From NCBI GenBank assembly GCA_022578605.1, contig MU394053.1, forward strand, positions 124,001 to 188,000: a stretch of DNA of 64,000 bases. The letters run 5' to 3'. The notes under the pieces are model-generated. The model did not search any database. It saw only the letters and a program-made list of their open reading frames with translations, and was not told where the DNA came from. This document shows positions 12,090 through 23,086 of this stretch, piece after piece (the first letter of the stretch is position 1; each line of letters opens with the position of its first letter). The stretch is from Camillea tinctor. Taxonomy: Eukaryota; Ascomycota; Sordariomycetes; Xylariales; Xylariaceae. The translations under genes were made by a program, and so were the position numbers.

Positions 12090-15000
12090 TCACAAATCAC
12101 CGGGCATCACAGAAACGTGGATCGTAACGTCAATATACAGCATGTTCATCGCAGTCGCTGTGACCCCGGGGCTCACCTTGAACATGCCGTTGGGGCCCAT
12201 GTCGAACTCCTGTCCGGCTACTTTGACCTTGACCTTGCCGGATGCCACCGAGCACAGCCGCAGCTTGGTCATGGTAGGATCGAAGCTGTGCGCGGTACCG
12301 GGCTTAATAGTGATCACCTGGAAAGATATATCACGGCTTATTCGTACGGCTTGATTCTGAGAGAGATAGGAGTTCGAGAACGCGATGTCTGCGGCACACG
12401 TTAGTAATCCGGAACTCCCTCATGGCCAAAGAAAGGGAGCATGCGGGGAAAGGGGACGTACTATCGATTATACGGCTCTCTTCGTTGCGGATGCGACCCG
12501 GAGCAACTTCCCACGTCTCGAGTTCCAACATCTTGGCAGGGTCGAGAGCAGTCCCCACGGCATGAGACGTGCTGTTTTCACCAAGGACAACCTCGCGCTG
12601 TCTCGTCGAGTCACGACTACGAAGATGATGCTTTTCTTTCCGCTTTTCGGGACCAGGATACGCAACATCCTCGCCGGGATCGAAGGATGCTGCTGTGCGA
12701 GACTCTTTTAGCACGATTCTCTCTGACCGTCTCTCATGTCGTAGCTCTCTCTTGGTCGGATTGGATGGAGCCTCCAGCTCCGTAACGCGGGGTTGTGGTG
12801 CTCTCAGTTCAGCATACGTTTTGTTATGCCACTTCCTTAGATCACACTGGCCATATTGTAGTTTATAATAGCAATTTGCGCAGCTTTTTATCCCTTGGCG
12901 TGCAAGCAAGGGAGCGTCAGGGGACACGACATAGCAACCCTTGAATATTCCTTTTCCCGACTTGCACCTGGAACAGGTTTGCGGTGGTTCTACCCCGGTT
13001 GCTTGGACGATCATAGCCGTGATATCTTGCAATTTTCTCTCCTGGTAGGGGAAGGGTGCTAGTGGGTTATACTCAATATCACGAACACGAGGCAAGGTTA
13101 AAACGTCAGGGATGTGTGCAAACACTGGTATGGGGAATTTGGGTGTATGTTTCAAAAGTGGATGGATGAAATTCCACAGCTCCAACTGGTGAGGCTCAAA
13201 AGTCACCGTCGGCTCGTTGACGGTTAGCGCAGTAGATACTGTTGGTAGTTCGCGTGGGGTTTGGCTTGGTTTGGGGACAGGTGCATCTTTCGAGCGAGTT
13301 TCTTTGTGACTAGCCTGAGTACGAGCCTGGGCCCGAGCCCGAGCTTGGGCTGCTTTGGATATCTTATATGCCGCCATGGGGGGAAGCTGTGGTTCTACCA
13401 TAGGCGGCTCATTGGGATCGAGTGGCCTTTTGGACACAACCTTGGAGCGCAGGACTCCGAGACCGCTTCTCGTTTTGACTATGGATAATGTACCATCGAG
13501 GTTATCGTTGAAGTCGCAACCTCTATGCAATCTCTACGACGTGTGTTAACATTGGCAAATGTCGAATACGGCAAAGTATAACTAACGTTAAAATGACCTC
13601 CAAGACCCCAGAGCGTCCTAAAACAGTACCGGCAGCTTCGTATGGGGCAGACCCAGGGGTGATCTGGATCATCGTGCTGTTGATAATACCGAGGCATCAG
13701 TGCGCCTCCGGTCATCATTGTCTGGCCGGACGGTACTATGACTGGGTTAGTATGAGCTGTTCTATGTTTAGACTGGTATCTGTCTTACGCATCCAAACGG
13801 TGTATTTCCATTCATCCATGGGTTCCGCGGAGTTCCTAGTGGGCGAATCCTTATCTCTTGGTTGGGACTCTTCAAGGCTAATAGATGGGGGTTGATCTTG
13901 GTCGGAATCTGGTTTAGGATTGGAGGCCTTGTCAATAGCGTCTGCTAGATGTGGGCTCTTTTTGTTGTTGTTACTTTGAGAAGAGGAAGACTGCAGGCGT
14001 TGTAAAGGGATGTTGTCATCAGTATCGCCATCATCAGTGGCATCGTCATCGGCATCATCACTGTTACTGGCGTCGTGTACGCGAAAATTGGTAGTAGGTC
14101 CTAGATTTGGTCCTGTGTTGGTAACGTGGCGCGTGCTAGGCCATACTACTGTTGCTGTAGCCGACGGCTTAAGTTTGATACTGGTCTGTTTTGGGGTTCC
14201 AGGTAGTGGCGTGCGTGCTTTAGGTTGACTTATTGAGTTATCAGACTTCACCTTTTTCGCAATGTGCTGTTCTGCAGACATAGCTCTGGAAACTGCTGCA
14301 GCGGACTTCTCGGTGTCTGGGTTTTGACCTTTGAAGGGTTGTGAAGGAGAAGCGGTGGGCTTTTCATGATGCCTTGGATATTCTTGAATCCGGGATATCG
14401 AAGCACGACCAAGCTGGTCTTCTTCATGTTTCCTTTTTAAGTTCTTCTCATGGGGAGTCGGGAGAGGAGTTCCTGAAAACCATGTATTTAATAAGAGGTG
14501 CATTTTGAGTAAGAATCCGTTTTAGTGACTTACTATTAGGGTTTTTGATTACCCGTTCCTGGGCTTTAGATTGACCGATGGCGGGTTGAGATGCCGTTGA
14601 ATATCTAGTTATGTGTGAATATCTGTGAATATTCAACTTTATCAGGTAAAACAAAAAAAAAAAAGAATTCTGTCACTTTTTTGTTTTTTTTTCTGCTTCA
14701 AAGGGGTTTATACCTTGTTGATAATCCAGTGAAAACTCCGACAATGTCACTAACCACCTTAGCAGGCTCAGGGTCGTCTCGTGGTACCTTAAACGACGAG
14801 TCTTTCGCAGGCTTGTTCGCCGGTAGAGCTGAGGGCAGTGGGCGTTCCGGGCGATTGGTTCGCTTCGCGGTAAAGGCCCGTTTGATATTAGTAGAACCTG
14901 CAGGGTTTATCTGGGGACGACTGGAACTGGTGGACTCCGGTCTTGTGTGCCTATCAGCGGCTGTTACTGCTGTTGTTGGTGTTGTTATTGTCGTCGAATT

Positions 15001-15417
15001 GTTGCTACCGACGGAAGGGCTTAGGTTAGTTGCGGGCTTGGGACTGTTTATTACCGAAACACTGCTTTCCCGCGATAGATGCGGTGTTTGGGCCTTGGCG
15101 GGTTGATTATCACTTGTCAATTGGGATTGATCGGATGCATGAGTGGCTTGTTTGACGTTGTGAATCTCTTGGGCTTCATCCGGTTTCAAAGGAGCTTGTG
15201 GATGCAATTGCGGTTGAGGTTGTGGTTGCGGTTGGGGAGTATGGTTGTGGTTGCTCCCCGAATCAGATAGAGTAGCAGTACTGCTTTGTTGATGTTGATG
15301 GTGTTGTTGATGTTGTGGTCCTTGTTGACTTTGGCTTGTGAATCCCTGTGTTTTAAAAACCCCAAACGAGGGCAGTATGGGGGTTTCATGCTGTGATGTT
15401 TTTAAAGGCGTTGACAT
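12090..15417 (-). CDS. C2H2-finger / DUF3716-like / cupin-like protein
   Basis: Six exons: 15417-14714, 14622-14534, 14472-13789, 13735-13587, 13533-12462 and 12388-12090. Introns are 91, 61, 53, 53 and 73 nt; all phases agree; 998 residues. Residues 1 to about 480 are low-complexity (Gln/His/Pro repeats, then Ser/Asp-rich with basic KRKHEE and AKKVK patches), suggesting a nuclear, mostly disordered region. EWKYTVWM leads into a C2H2 finger with Cys522, Cys527, His540 and His545, preceded by DDPDHPW and followed by FNDNLDGTL. Six Cys at 729, 732, 742, 760, 763 and 772 match the CxxC-rich DUF3716 pattern of fungal proteins. LETWEVAPGRIRN (about 881-893) begins a C-terminal region ending in a KPG-x2-HSF, CSVASGKVKVKVAGQEF, GPNGMFKVSPG pattern that looks like a cupin of the CENP-C/Mif2 type. 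Role unknown; chromatin or transcription is my inference. Confidence 0.8.
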
Positions 15418-16057
15418 ATTGTAAACAGGCCATTAAAGGCTTCCAATTAAATTGATCGATGTGCCGTAGGTAATACAATGGGCTGAAATGATCGATCACT
15501 GTGATATCAGAAAACAAAACATGATAACATCCCTTAAACAAGAACCGGAAACCGATTTAAGAAAAGTTCGGTATCAGCTTTAATTAGGTTTTCTAAAGCG
15601 ATAGTGACGGTGAGAAAATGAGCCTTAAATTGCCTTAATAGACTTTAATGAAGGCTAAAAAATAAATGCATCAGTCGTGATGATCATGTTTATATTCAAA
15701 CGAGTGAAAACAATGCTGAATAAAAGCTCGATTAGGGAAGTAGTTAATTGATTGCAATGAGGTCGTTTAATCGTTTAACGCGTTCGTTCGGTAATCTCAG
15801 AGACAATGAAAAGGGGGAAAGGATAAGAGAAGATTTAAGTTCGAGCTTTTTATCATCTTAACAAGCACAGGCCAACAGCACTAACAGTTTTGATGTATTA
15901 AAAATTAACTATTTTAATAATAAAAATGCTATTAAACTTTAAATTTTAATTTGGTTTATTTATTATCATTTTATTTATAAATTACATGAAAATAAAATAA
16001 AGTCAACAACGGTTTGCCACTCCATTCTTCTAATGCAGATAAATATGAAAATATATC
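15418..16057. other. AT-rich spacer upstream of the zinc-finger gene
   Basis: About 640 bp between the stop of the APH-like gene and the start of the zinc-finger gene, both on the minus strand. The part at 15,895-16,010 is almost entirely A and T. It probably combines the 3' end of one gene and the promoter of the other. No open frame of interest. Confidence 0.6.
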
Positions 16058-18781
16058 TTATATAGACGAGAACATCAAGCTCAAAGGCCTAGGTCTTCCT
16101 TTTCTCCTCCCCCTACTACCAATCCCTTTATGTCCATCTCCCTCTTCTTCTTCTTCTTCTCCCTCCTCCCCATCTTCACCCGTACCTTCACCCTCACCCT
16201 CCTCTTCCTTCGCCGGCATTTCCCTCCTCTCCTCGGACCAGCTCCTCACGCCAGCGCCCTTCTTCTCCGCCGCCTTTCTCTGCAGCGCTGCGTACAAGGA
16301 CCCCGGGGCCCCGCCCTGGGTGCTCTTGAAGACAGACGTGCGCTTCCTCTGCAGTGTCGGCTCGACTGCTTTCTCCTTCCCCTTCCCTTTGCCCCTGCTG
16401 CTGGCGTCGTCTTCCTCGTCCACCCGCGACAGCGTGCGCAGCGTCTCCTCGATGGTCTCTTCCCGGCTGCTGTTCTCGCCCTCGTCCGGCGTGGGTCTGT
16501 TGTCGTAGAGCGACGACGATGACGGGTAGAGCGGTAGGCTGAGGGGCCGTAGCCCTTTAGAGCCGTCGAAGGATTTGGGGCGCCAGCCTTTTTCGCGCGG
16601 CGTGGCAATGGGAGGGGCAAGTAAGGAAGAGGCGTCGCTGGGGACGCCTCTGCCGTCTTCTTCGGTGCTGATTGAGGAAGTGGTCTTGAAACTCTGCCTA
16701 CGACTGGACTCTCCTGGCTTGTCCTTCGGGCCGGGTGTTGCGTCGTAATGTTGCCTAGCAAATCTCTTCTTTTTCTCGCGTTCTAGCTGCCTTTTCATTT
16801 CGTCACGTTCCTGCTCATCTACTTCCTCCTCCTCCTCACCTCCCTCTCGGTCACCCTCCCTGGCCGATTCCCAGGCCAAGGTCTTGAGAAACGCAAGGTA
16901 ATCATTGCCTTGGAGAAGATCATCTTGGATGGCCTCGTGGTATTGCTGGCTTGACCCAGCAGAGGCTGGAAACGCCCCTGAGGCTGAAAGCGCCCCTGAC
17001 ATGTACGCCTCGAACCCCTCCCTCCCAGTTGAAGGCCCCGAGGGAGGATGCTCTGATAGAGACAACACATGCCCAGAACCGGGTTCGGGTGGTTTCCCAT
17101 CAGCTTCATCCTCCGATGAGTCGGGTCCTGCGAAAGGTTTCCGGTTCACTGTTGTCTTTGTCCACCGTCGACACCGTCTGATAAGCTTAGCTATTCGCTC
17201 CTGGTTCGGCTCTAGTGCCTCAGCCGCTCTCCAAAGGGACCACCAGTCGAGAGCCGCCTGGTAGCTCCTCATGTGCCGACTTAACATCGCTTTCCACTGC
17301 ACATCCTCCTTGCAGTAGCAGAAGTGTGCCGCGACGGTCTCGGCCCAGACAGGCAATGACGCAGCGTTATCGAATCCCATGATGGCTGCGACCTTGCCCT
17401 TTTGTATGATAATATTGACCGAGGACAGATCACCATGCGTCAGTACGCACGGCGTGGATGCCGGTACTCGGTCTTGAAGGATCTGTATGATATCCGGGTT
17501 GACTTTCTTCTTCACCAGGCGCTGCTTGATAGCATACCAGAAATCAATGTCCGATCGAAAAGGCCCGAACCCCTCGCCCACCGCCGTTCCAAAAAGGCTA
17601 TTGTGGTCCCACACCGGCCCGCCGTTCAGGCTCGAGATGCGGTCCGACCGGCACCGGCGCCACTGTTCGACGTAGCCCGCGACCTGCTTAGCTATTCGCT
17701 CGCGCTGACTCCGTGAGAGGTGCCACCATATGTCGTAGAGCCTTTCTCCTGGGACGCGCTCTGCGATCGTGATCACCTTGCCGTGTTCTTTCCACCCGGC
17801 TACGACATTCGGCACCGGTACCGGCGTCATCCTCCTGATGACACCCGTGACCTCGATTACAGGCACATCTTTTTGCTCCGGGTGCGTATCTGCTGTTTCG
17901 GTCATGACGTATCTATCGCCGAGGAACCACCGGTGTGTCTCGGGGTCATTGTACGATAGTCTAAGGCAGCTCTTGAACGGGGTTGATTCTATAGCTTGGC
18001 AATATGGGGTCGTGCAAGCAGGACAAATGTCCTGGACGTCTGGTATATCGAGGAACTCCTCATCTATAAACGGTTGGCCCCGCCAGCCCTGGCCTTCATC
18101 CTTGAGGGCTCGCGAGTCCGGTCGATCTTCCCTCGTGAGCACGGTATTCCGGCCCCACACCCAGTCAAAAACGCTATTCACAACAGGAAATAGCCTTGCT
18201 GGGGATATGACGGAACTTTTTACCCTAGCTTTCGGAGTACTCCTGGCGGATGATTGACGACTGCTGCTACTAGATGATTGGCGGGTACTCCTACTGGATG
18301 ATTGATGGATACTCCGAGCAGATGACTGACCAGTATTTCTACTGGATGATGACTTGCGGGTCTGGTTGGTCGTCGTTGTTGGGGTAGACGTCGATATTGA
18401 TGACGGACTTTGTTGATGCATTCTCTCTTCTACATCTGAATCTAGCCCTGCGGCATCCTGTCCATCCGCATCGACATCATCTGAGCTCCCTTCATGCGAC
18501 AGACTTCTGTTGGAATCCGTGTCAGGGTAGGCTAAAGCGGAGTCGTCTGAGGATCTCTCGACTTCCTCGTCCGCGACAGCTGAATCTGACACATAAACGC
18601 CGGTTCTTTCGTCATTGCTGGTTGTAGCATCACCATCTTCTATGTCTTCGGCATCAGACTCGCCATGTTTGAGACCACTCAGAGGCAACGGCGTACCACC
18701 CGTCTCATTATCGCTGAAATCGCCCCTCACTGCTGTATCTAATCTGTGAAGTCTAGAGCGCGATCCACGTCCGGAAGCCAT
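16058..18781 (-). CDS. APH-like (aminoglycoside phosphotransferase fold) protein, long, probably catalytically altered
   Basis: Single-exon gene, 907 residues. Residues 1-190 are acidic and Ser-rich, ending in near-repeats of the SSSRSTRQSS kind (about 145-182). CPACTTPYC at 253-261 is a small Cys cluster. Residues about 280-520 match the APH/choline-kinase fold: PVPNVVAGWKEHGKVITIAE, a brace-like ERVPGERLYDIW, the catalytic loop LTHGDLSSVNIII (Asp451, Asn456) and IMGFDNAASLPVWAE. In active relatives the last motif is IIDWE; here the metal-binding Asp aligns with Gly469. The C-terminal ~350 residues are disordered, with acidic, Lys/Glu coiled and Ser/Pro stretches. Fungi carry many APH-like proteins of unknown substrate. 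This one may bind nucleotide or act as a scaffold. The ATG at 18781 is the first in frame. Confidence 0.82.
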   Translation of the reverse strand: MASGRGSRSRLHRLDTAVRGDFSDNETGGTPLPLSGLKHGESDAEDIEDGDATTSNDERTGVYVSDSAVADEEVERSSDDSALAYPDTDSNRSLSHEGSSDDVDADGQDAAGLDSDVEERMHQQSPSSISTSTPTTTTNQTRKSSSSRNTGQSSARSIHQSSSRSTRQSSSSSSRQSSARSTPKARVKSSVISPARLFPVVNSVFDWVWGRNTVLTREDRPDSRALKDEGQGWRGQPFIDEEFLDIPDVQDICPACTTPYCQAIESTPFKSCLRLSYNDPETHRWFLGDRYVMTETADTHPEQKDVPVIEVTGVIRRMTPVPVPNVVAGWKEHGKVITIAERVPGERLYDIWWHLSRSQRERIAKQVAGYVEQWRRCRSDRISSLNGGPVWDHNSLFGTAVGEGFGPFRSDIDFWYAIKQRLVKKKVNPDIIQILQDRVPASTPCVLTHGDLSSVNIIIQKGKVAAIMGFDNAASLPVWAETVAAHFCYCKEDVQWKAMLSRHMRSYQAALDWWSLWRAAEALEPNQERIAKLIRRCRRWTKTTVNRKPFAGPDSSEDEADGKPPEPGSGHVLSLSEHPPSGPSTGREGFEAYMSGALSASGAFPASAGSSQQYHEAIQDDLLQGNDYLAFLKTLAWESAREGDREGGEEEEEVDEQERDEMKRQLEREKKKRFARQHYDATPGPKDKPGESSRRQSFKTTSSISTEEDGRGVPSDASSLLAPPIATPREKGWRPKSFDGSKGLRPLSLPLYPSSSSLYDNRPTPDEGENSSREETIEETLRTLSRVDEEDDASSRGKGKGKEKAVEPTLQRKRTSVFKSTQGGAPGSLYAALQRKAAEKKGAGVRSWSEERREMPAKEEEGEGEGTGEDGEEGEEEEEEGDGHKGIGSRGRRKGRPRPLSLMFSSI

Positions 18782-20182
18782 TCTTACTAGTAATAGTGGT
18801 TGTACTGACGGAAGGTTATCTCATGTCAGAAAATTCGCGATAGCAATACCACTGCCCGTAAATGTTTCTCGAGGTGTAACTCGCTAAGAGCTCTATGACA
18901 GGCTTTTTTTTTTTCACGTTAGCCGCTGTGTAGTAGTAGCTCGTGGCATTTTTTCGCGGTCGTGTTATTGGTAGCATCTGACTCAAGTTGGGGGTGGACA
19001 AAGAAAGTAAGCTCTGCAAACGGGTTGGTGATCTGAGGCCATAGCATTCCATGTATCTCGGCCTCCTACCGACTTGGCGCAATTGGGATAAACTGCTTGG
19101 TGCAAAATTATAGCACGTTGCTAATTCGGTAAGTAGGTAGGTAAGTTCATGGTTACCTAGACAATGCATTATGAAAGCTTTTGCTGTTTGAACTGTACCC
19201 TATTGTTCAGCAAACCATGTGAAGCTGACAAAGCCAGATGCAGCTAGCGCTTGAAGGCGAGATGTCAGCTCGCGATGTCTCAAAAATGGCTTCATTAATT
19301 ATTTAAGGTCTTAATGCATTATTTAGTGCTTAGTCTACCATAGATTAGCCACAAAGGAAAAGGGAGAGTGAGAGATCATCTGTAAGTATATTCATCCGGA
19401 ACTATGAGAAGCGCATTCTGTCTCAGCTAGACGAGTTGTGTAAATGTTACTATTCGCTGTTTTACTCAACTGCATTGAAATTTCAGCGACCGAGGAGGTA
19501 TTACGCGAGAGTTAGACATTCATGTAAGTTATTTCGTGCGAAGAGGGGATAAAGCGTGTTCAACATCTCTATATTACTATATCAAGACACGATCTAAGGA
19601 TAACATCATTAATGAGGCTGCTATGAACAGGCGTCGAACCCTCTTCCCTTCTCTAAGGTATTGATTGTCCCTTGTCAACTATTTACTACCCATCCACCTC
19701 CCCCTCCTTCTTCTCCATGAAAGCCTTCTGGGCTTATTCCCGACTCCCTCTCCTTTTCGTCCATCATGTCTTGTATCTTGCGCTGCATGCATTCCAACTC
19801 ATCACCATCATCCTCCTCCGGCATAATCTCGTTAGTTAGGTTTAGTGAAAACAGGAAAAAGAAAGGTGGACCTTGAATAGCGAGAAATGAAACTAGGAGA
19901 ATAAGGAGGGGAATTTGAAAATATCCAAAAACTGCTATTAAGGTTATAAATGCTGTGAATGCTTAGAAGTCTAAAGGTAATATAAATTTGTTTTGAGGAG
20001 GTGGGGTGGCAGCATCATCATCATGAAGTGTGGACGGCATCAGGCCGGGCCCCTGCTCCCCCCCAAAAATCAAGGAGTCCACCCACTACCCCCCCTGCCT
20101 TGAATATGCTTCTCCTAGCGCCGAACAACAAGGTATAAAAGGAAAAAGTCTCATGCTGCTACAGCGGGGAAGGTGACGGTGA
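18782..20182. other. Spacer, no supported gene
   Basis: 1.4 kb between the APH-like start and the methyltransferase stop. A short minus-strand frame near 18,816-19,169 is not family-like. A minus-strand GGGTTCGACGCC near 19,631 resembles a tRNA B box but has no matching A box or stems. Confidence 0.55.
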
Positions 20183-21421
20183 TCATGATGACGATGATGA
20201 CGATGATGACGGCTTCTCAGCAACGATACGATATGTGGTGGTAATCAAGCGCATATTGTCCATCTCGACAAAGGCCTGGCCGTCGAGGCATAGTCTGTCA
20301 AAGAGGAGCTTCATATGTGGCGGCAAGGCGCGTACCTTGACCAATCCGTGGATGAGTTTCCTTACCGAGCGGAAGTAGATGTCGACCTTGTCAATGAGCG
20401 GGGCTTGCAGGCCACCTATACTAGGGTTGTCAGAGCGCGTGACGGCAAACCCAGCATCAGTGAGGGCTTTTTCGAAGCTCGCCGGTGTCGGAGTGCCGAC
20501 CGCACCGATCAAGGGCTTGACGCGCCGCATTAGCCCGGCATGGACCGGATCCTCCGGGTTGTAAGCCGGTAGGCTAACCCAGTCCAGCAATAGAAACTTG
20601 GCACCGGGCTTCAGTATCCGGAAGATCTCCTTGAACAGCATGGAGGGGTCCTTGCAGAGACTCAGCGCCTGGATCTCATAGAAAGCATCGAAGGATGCAT
20701 CCGCGAAAGGCAGCGGGAGTTCGTTCTGGTCGTGGACGACGAACTCATTGCTGAAGCCGCAGGCCTTGTTGAATTCCACGGCCTGGGCGATCTGGTTTGA
20801 GTCGATGTTGAGGCCGGTGACCTGGGCCCCGCAATAGCTCGTCATATGCGCAGCGACGCGACCGCGCCCGCATCCAAGATCTAGCACTTTCATGCCCGGC
20901 TTGAGGCCGATCTCCCGGGCGATGGACTCCTCGTTGAGCAGCTGGTTATCGCGAACGGTAGCCCGCTTGTCCATGAGAGGCGGTATGTACATCTTCTCAA
21001 CATCGCCCAGACTGCACAAGTGATTGAGCACCGAGTAATACGCCTTGAGGCAGTCACCCACGCGTTGCTGGTAATTGGGGCCAAAAGCAGCTATCATCTC
21101 ATCTTGATTTGCCCAATCCAGGTTATAGATCTCATAAGATGCCATGAAGTCGTCCACCTCCTTAGGAGTGAGATCGTGGATGTGCTTGAAGGCCTTCATG
21201 AACGTCTTCCACCGATTCGGTGAGACAGAGCGGTCCACCTGGTAGTTGGACTGGTGACGCTTCTTAGGAAGCGAACTTAGCTGCACCTTTTCATTGCTGG
21301 TCTCGCTGGTGCGAGAGCTGTCACTGCTGTCATGGCGTCCGGGTCCCGCAGGAGCCACGGGACTAGTGGTGGCAATGTGGTTCTCGAGGTCGGGAGCACG
21401 CGACACGGCAACTGTAGCCAT
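20183..21421 (-). CDS. Erg6-like sterol C-methyltransferase family protein (divergent paralogue)
   Basis: 412 residues, one exon, ATG at 21421. S-adenosylmethionine-dependent methyltransferase: motif I VLDLGCGRGR at 179-188, an acidic turn in GLNIDSNQ, FADASFDAFYEIQALSL as the post-motif region, then EIFRILKPGAKFLLLDWV. The family-specific C-terminal sterol methyltransferase region follows (ALTDAGFAVTRS, with IYFRSVRKLIHGL later). The YEYGWG-type aromatic stretch diagnostic of the canonical ergosterol Erg6 is missing; in its place is DNQLLNEESIA. It is therefore probably a paralogue acting on a sterol or triterpenoid, not the housekeeping enzyme. The N-terminal ~60 residues are Ser/Thr-rich and disordered. 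The last eight residues are Ser, encoded by a TCATCATCG microsatellite. Localisation at ER or lipid droplets is inferred from the family. Confidence 0.85.
   Translation of the reverse strand: MATVAVSRAPDLENHIATTSPVAPAGPGRHDSSDSSRTSETSNEKVQLSSLPKKRHQSNYQVDRSVSPNRWKTFMKAFKHIHDLTPKEVDDFMASYEIYNLDWANQDEMIAAFGPNYQQRVGDCLKAYYSVLNHLCSLGDVEKMYIPPLMDKRATVRDNQLLNEESIAREIGLKPGMKVLDLGCGRGRVAAHMTSYCGAQVTGLNIDSNQIAQAVEFNKACGFSNEFVVHDQNELPLPFADASFDAFYEIQALSLCKDPSMLFKEIFRILKPGAKFLLLDWVSLPAYNPEDPVHAGLMRRVKPLIGAVGTPTPASFEKALTDAGFAVTRSDNPSIGGLQAPLIDKVDIYFRSVRKLIHGLVKVRALPPHMKLLFDRLCLDGQAFVEMDNMRLITTTYRIVAEKPSSSSSSSS
20184..20209 (-). repeat. In-frame microsatellite encoding a terminal poly-Ser tail
   Basis: The minus strand repeats TCATCATCG about three times at the very end of the Erg6-like gene, giving Ser8 before TGA. 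The repeat continues to the stop codon, so length changes would alter the tail or the stop context. Confidence 0.7.
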
Positions 21422-23086
21422 TGGTACTATCTCCCGGGAATATTCAAACTAGACACGAGGAGAAAACCCGAGCTGGACCTTGATATGGTAGGTACGTAAG
21501 TTTGCGTTTGAGAAGGGCGAGTTGGTTGTGTAGTGGTGGTGGTGGTGGTGCAGTGTGGTGCAGTGTGATGCAATATGGCACGGCACGGCACAGGTATGGT
21601 ATAGTACAAGCACAGCAAGTATAGCTGGTGTGATAGGTATAGGACCGACTGGACTGGACGAAATTGGATTTGGGGTTGAGGCTGTGTCTGTATTTGGACG
21701 ATCACTCAACAGAAGAGACAGACAGATACGAAAGGAACACGACCGGAGTTAGGCAGTGTTGCTTGCGTATGATATTGTGTGTTGCGTATGCTTGACAGAT
21801 GTAGGTTCAACGTTATGTCTCTGTTACGAGGACGAGATGGGGTGGTTCTGGATACAACTCGACAGGACGGGGAATAACAACTTAGGGTTTATGTTGGAGG
21901 GAGAAAGGAGAAGAAAAGAGGGAGTCAACTTTTAGGAAAATCCGGTTGGTAGGAATTTGTAGATCGGACAGCGTCTCGGTCTTTTGATTGGGGGTAGCTG
22001 AAGGGGTTTGGTTGAGTAACGAGGTGACTTGTCAACGTATAAAAGTAGATGATGAGGTATTGATGAGTACAGATGGGACGGGAGGTTGGGTTTCTCTTCT
22101 CCCCCTCCTTCCGGCTTCACTGAGTGGATGTGTGTTAATGAGATGAGCTTGGGTTGTGTTAGTTCCCGGATGACCCGAGAAGGTAATATTTTCCTTCCCT
22201 TTTTTATTGTTTCTATTTTTTTCTTCTTTAGTTCCCTCCTATCCCACGTGCCAAAAGAGAAAAAAAGGGAGAAAAAAGAGAAAGAAAGTAGGTGAAAAGC
22301 CCTTTGTTCTTGCGTCTTCTTCTGTGTTGGTCCACTTGGTGTTTGTTCTGTGACTCGAAATTACATATTACAAACCAAACTCCGGAACTCGCTACTTACC
22401 TTGCCCTATTATCTCCTGCTTATGGAACTTAAGAGTACTACATCAAGTAGGCAGGCTAAGGGTATGTAACAAGGAAGTATACGGGTCATACTTGTATAAG
22501 TTTTGTATGTAGCTGTCTGGATTAGGTAACTTTAAGGAAATTACGTCGGAGAAGAGTCATGCTACCTGGGAGTTACATGCATCTGAATCGAATGCGATCG
22601 AAACTCCCATGTGCTTATTAGCTTATTAGGAGCTTCAAAGGTATCAATGTGCGGGTACATACTAACATGAAGAAGGGAAAAATGACCTAACCTAAGGGTA
22701 ATAAAATACCTAACGCCGCAACGCCATTAAAAGAAGCGAACTCGGCTCGCGCCCTTACTCGGACTTTCGGATTCACCCTTTTTGGGTAGACGAGTTAGTG
22801 TTAATGGAAGACGAAAAAGGGGAGGAATGGACAAGAAAAAAAAAACTTCTGATGTGCTGTTCCCTAGCTCGTAAGATTGACATACGGTGCAACAAGGATC
22901 TATGGATATGTCGCCAAGTCCAACAGCACATGGTCCAACGGTCCATATAATAAGACTTTTTTGTTTCGCCCTATGGTGTGCTGATGCTTTGATAGTCGTC
23001 GAGTGGAGCAGAAGGAATCGGACTGTGACATCAACCCGCCGCCGATCGCCCAGAAAAGTAGGAAAGTAGGAAAGTTGAGTTGTCCG

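Noticed and set aside
16130..17264. Long plus-strand frames opposite the APH-like gene
   Set aside because: Low-complexity Ser/Pro/Arg translations are shadows of the GC-rich minus-strand coding sequence.
19619..19660. Possible tRNA B box (GGGTTCGACGCC on the minus strand)
   Set aside because: No A box, anticodon stem or pairing acceptor arms nearby.
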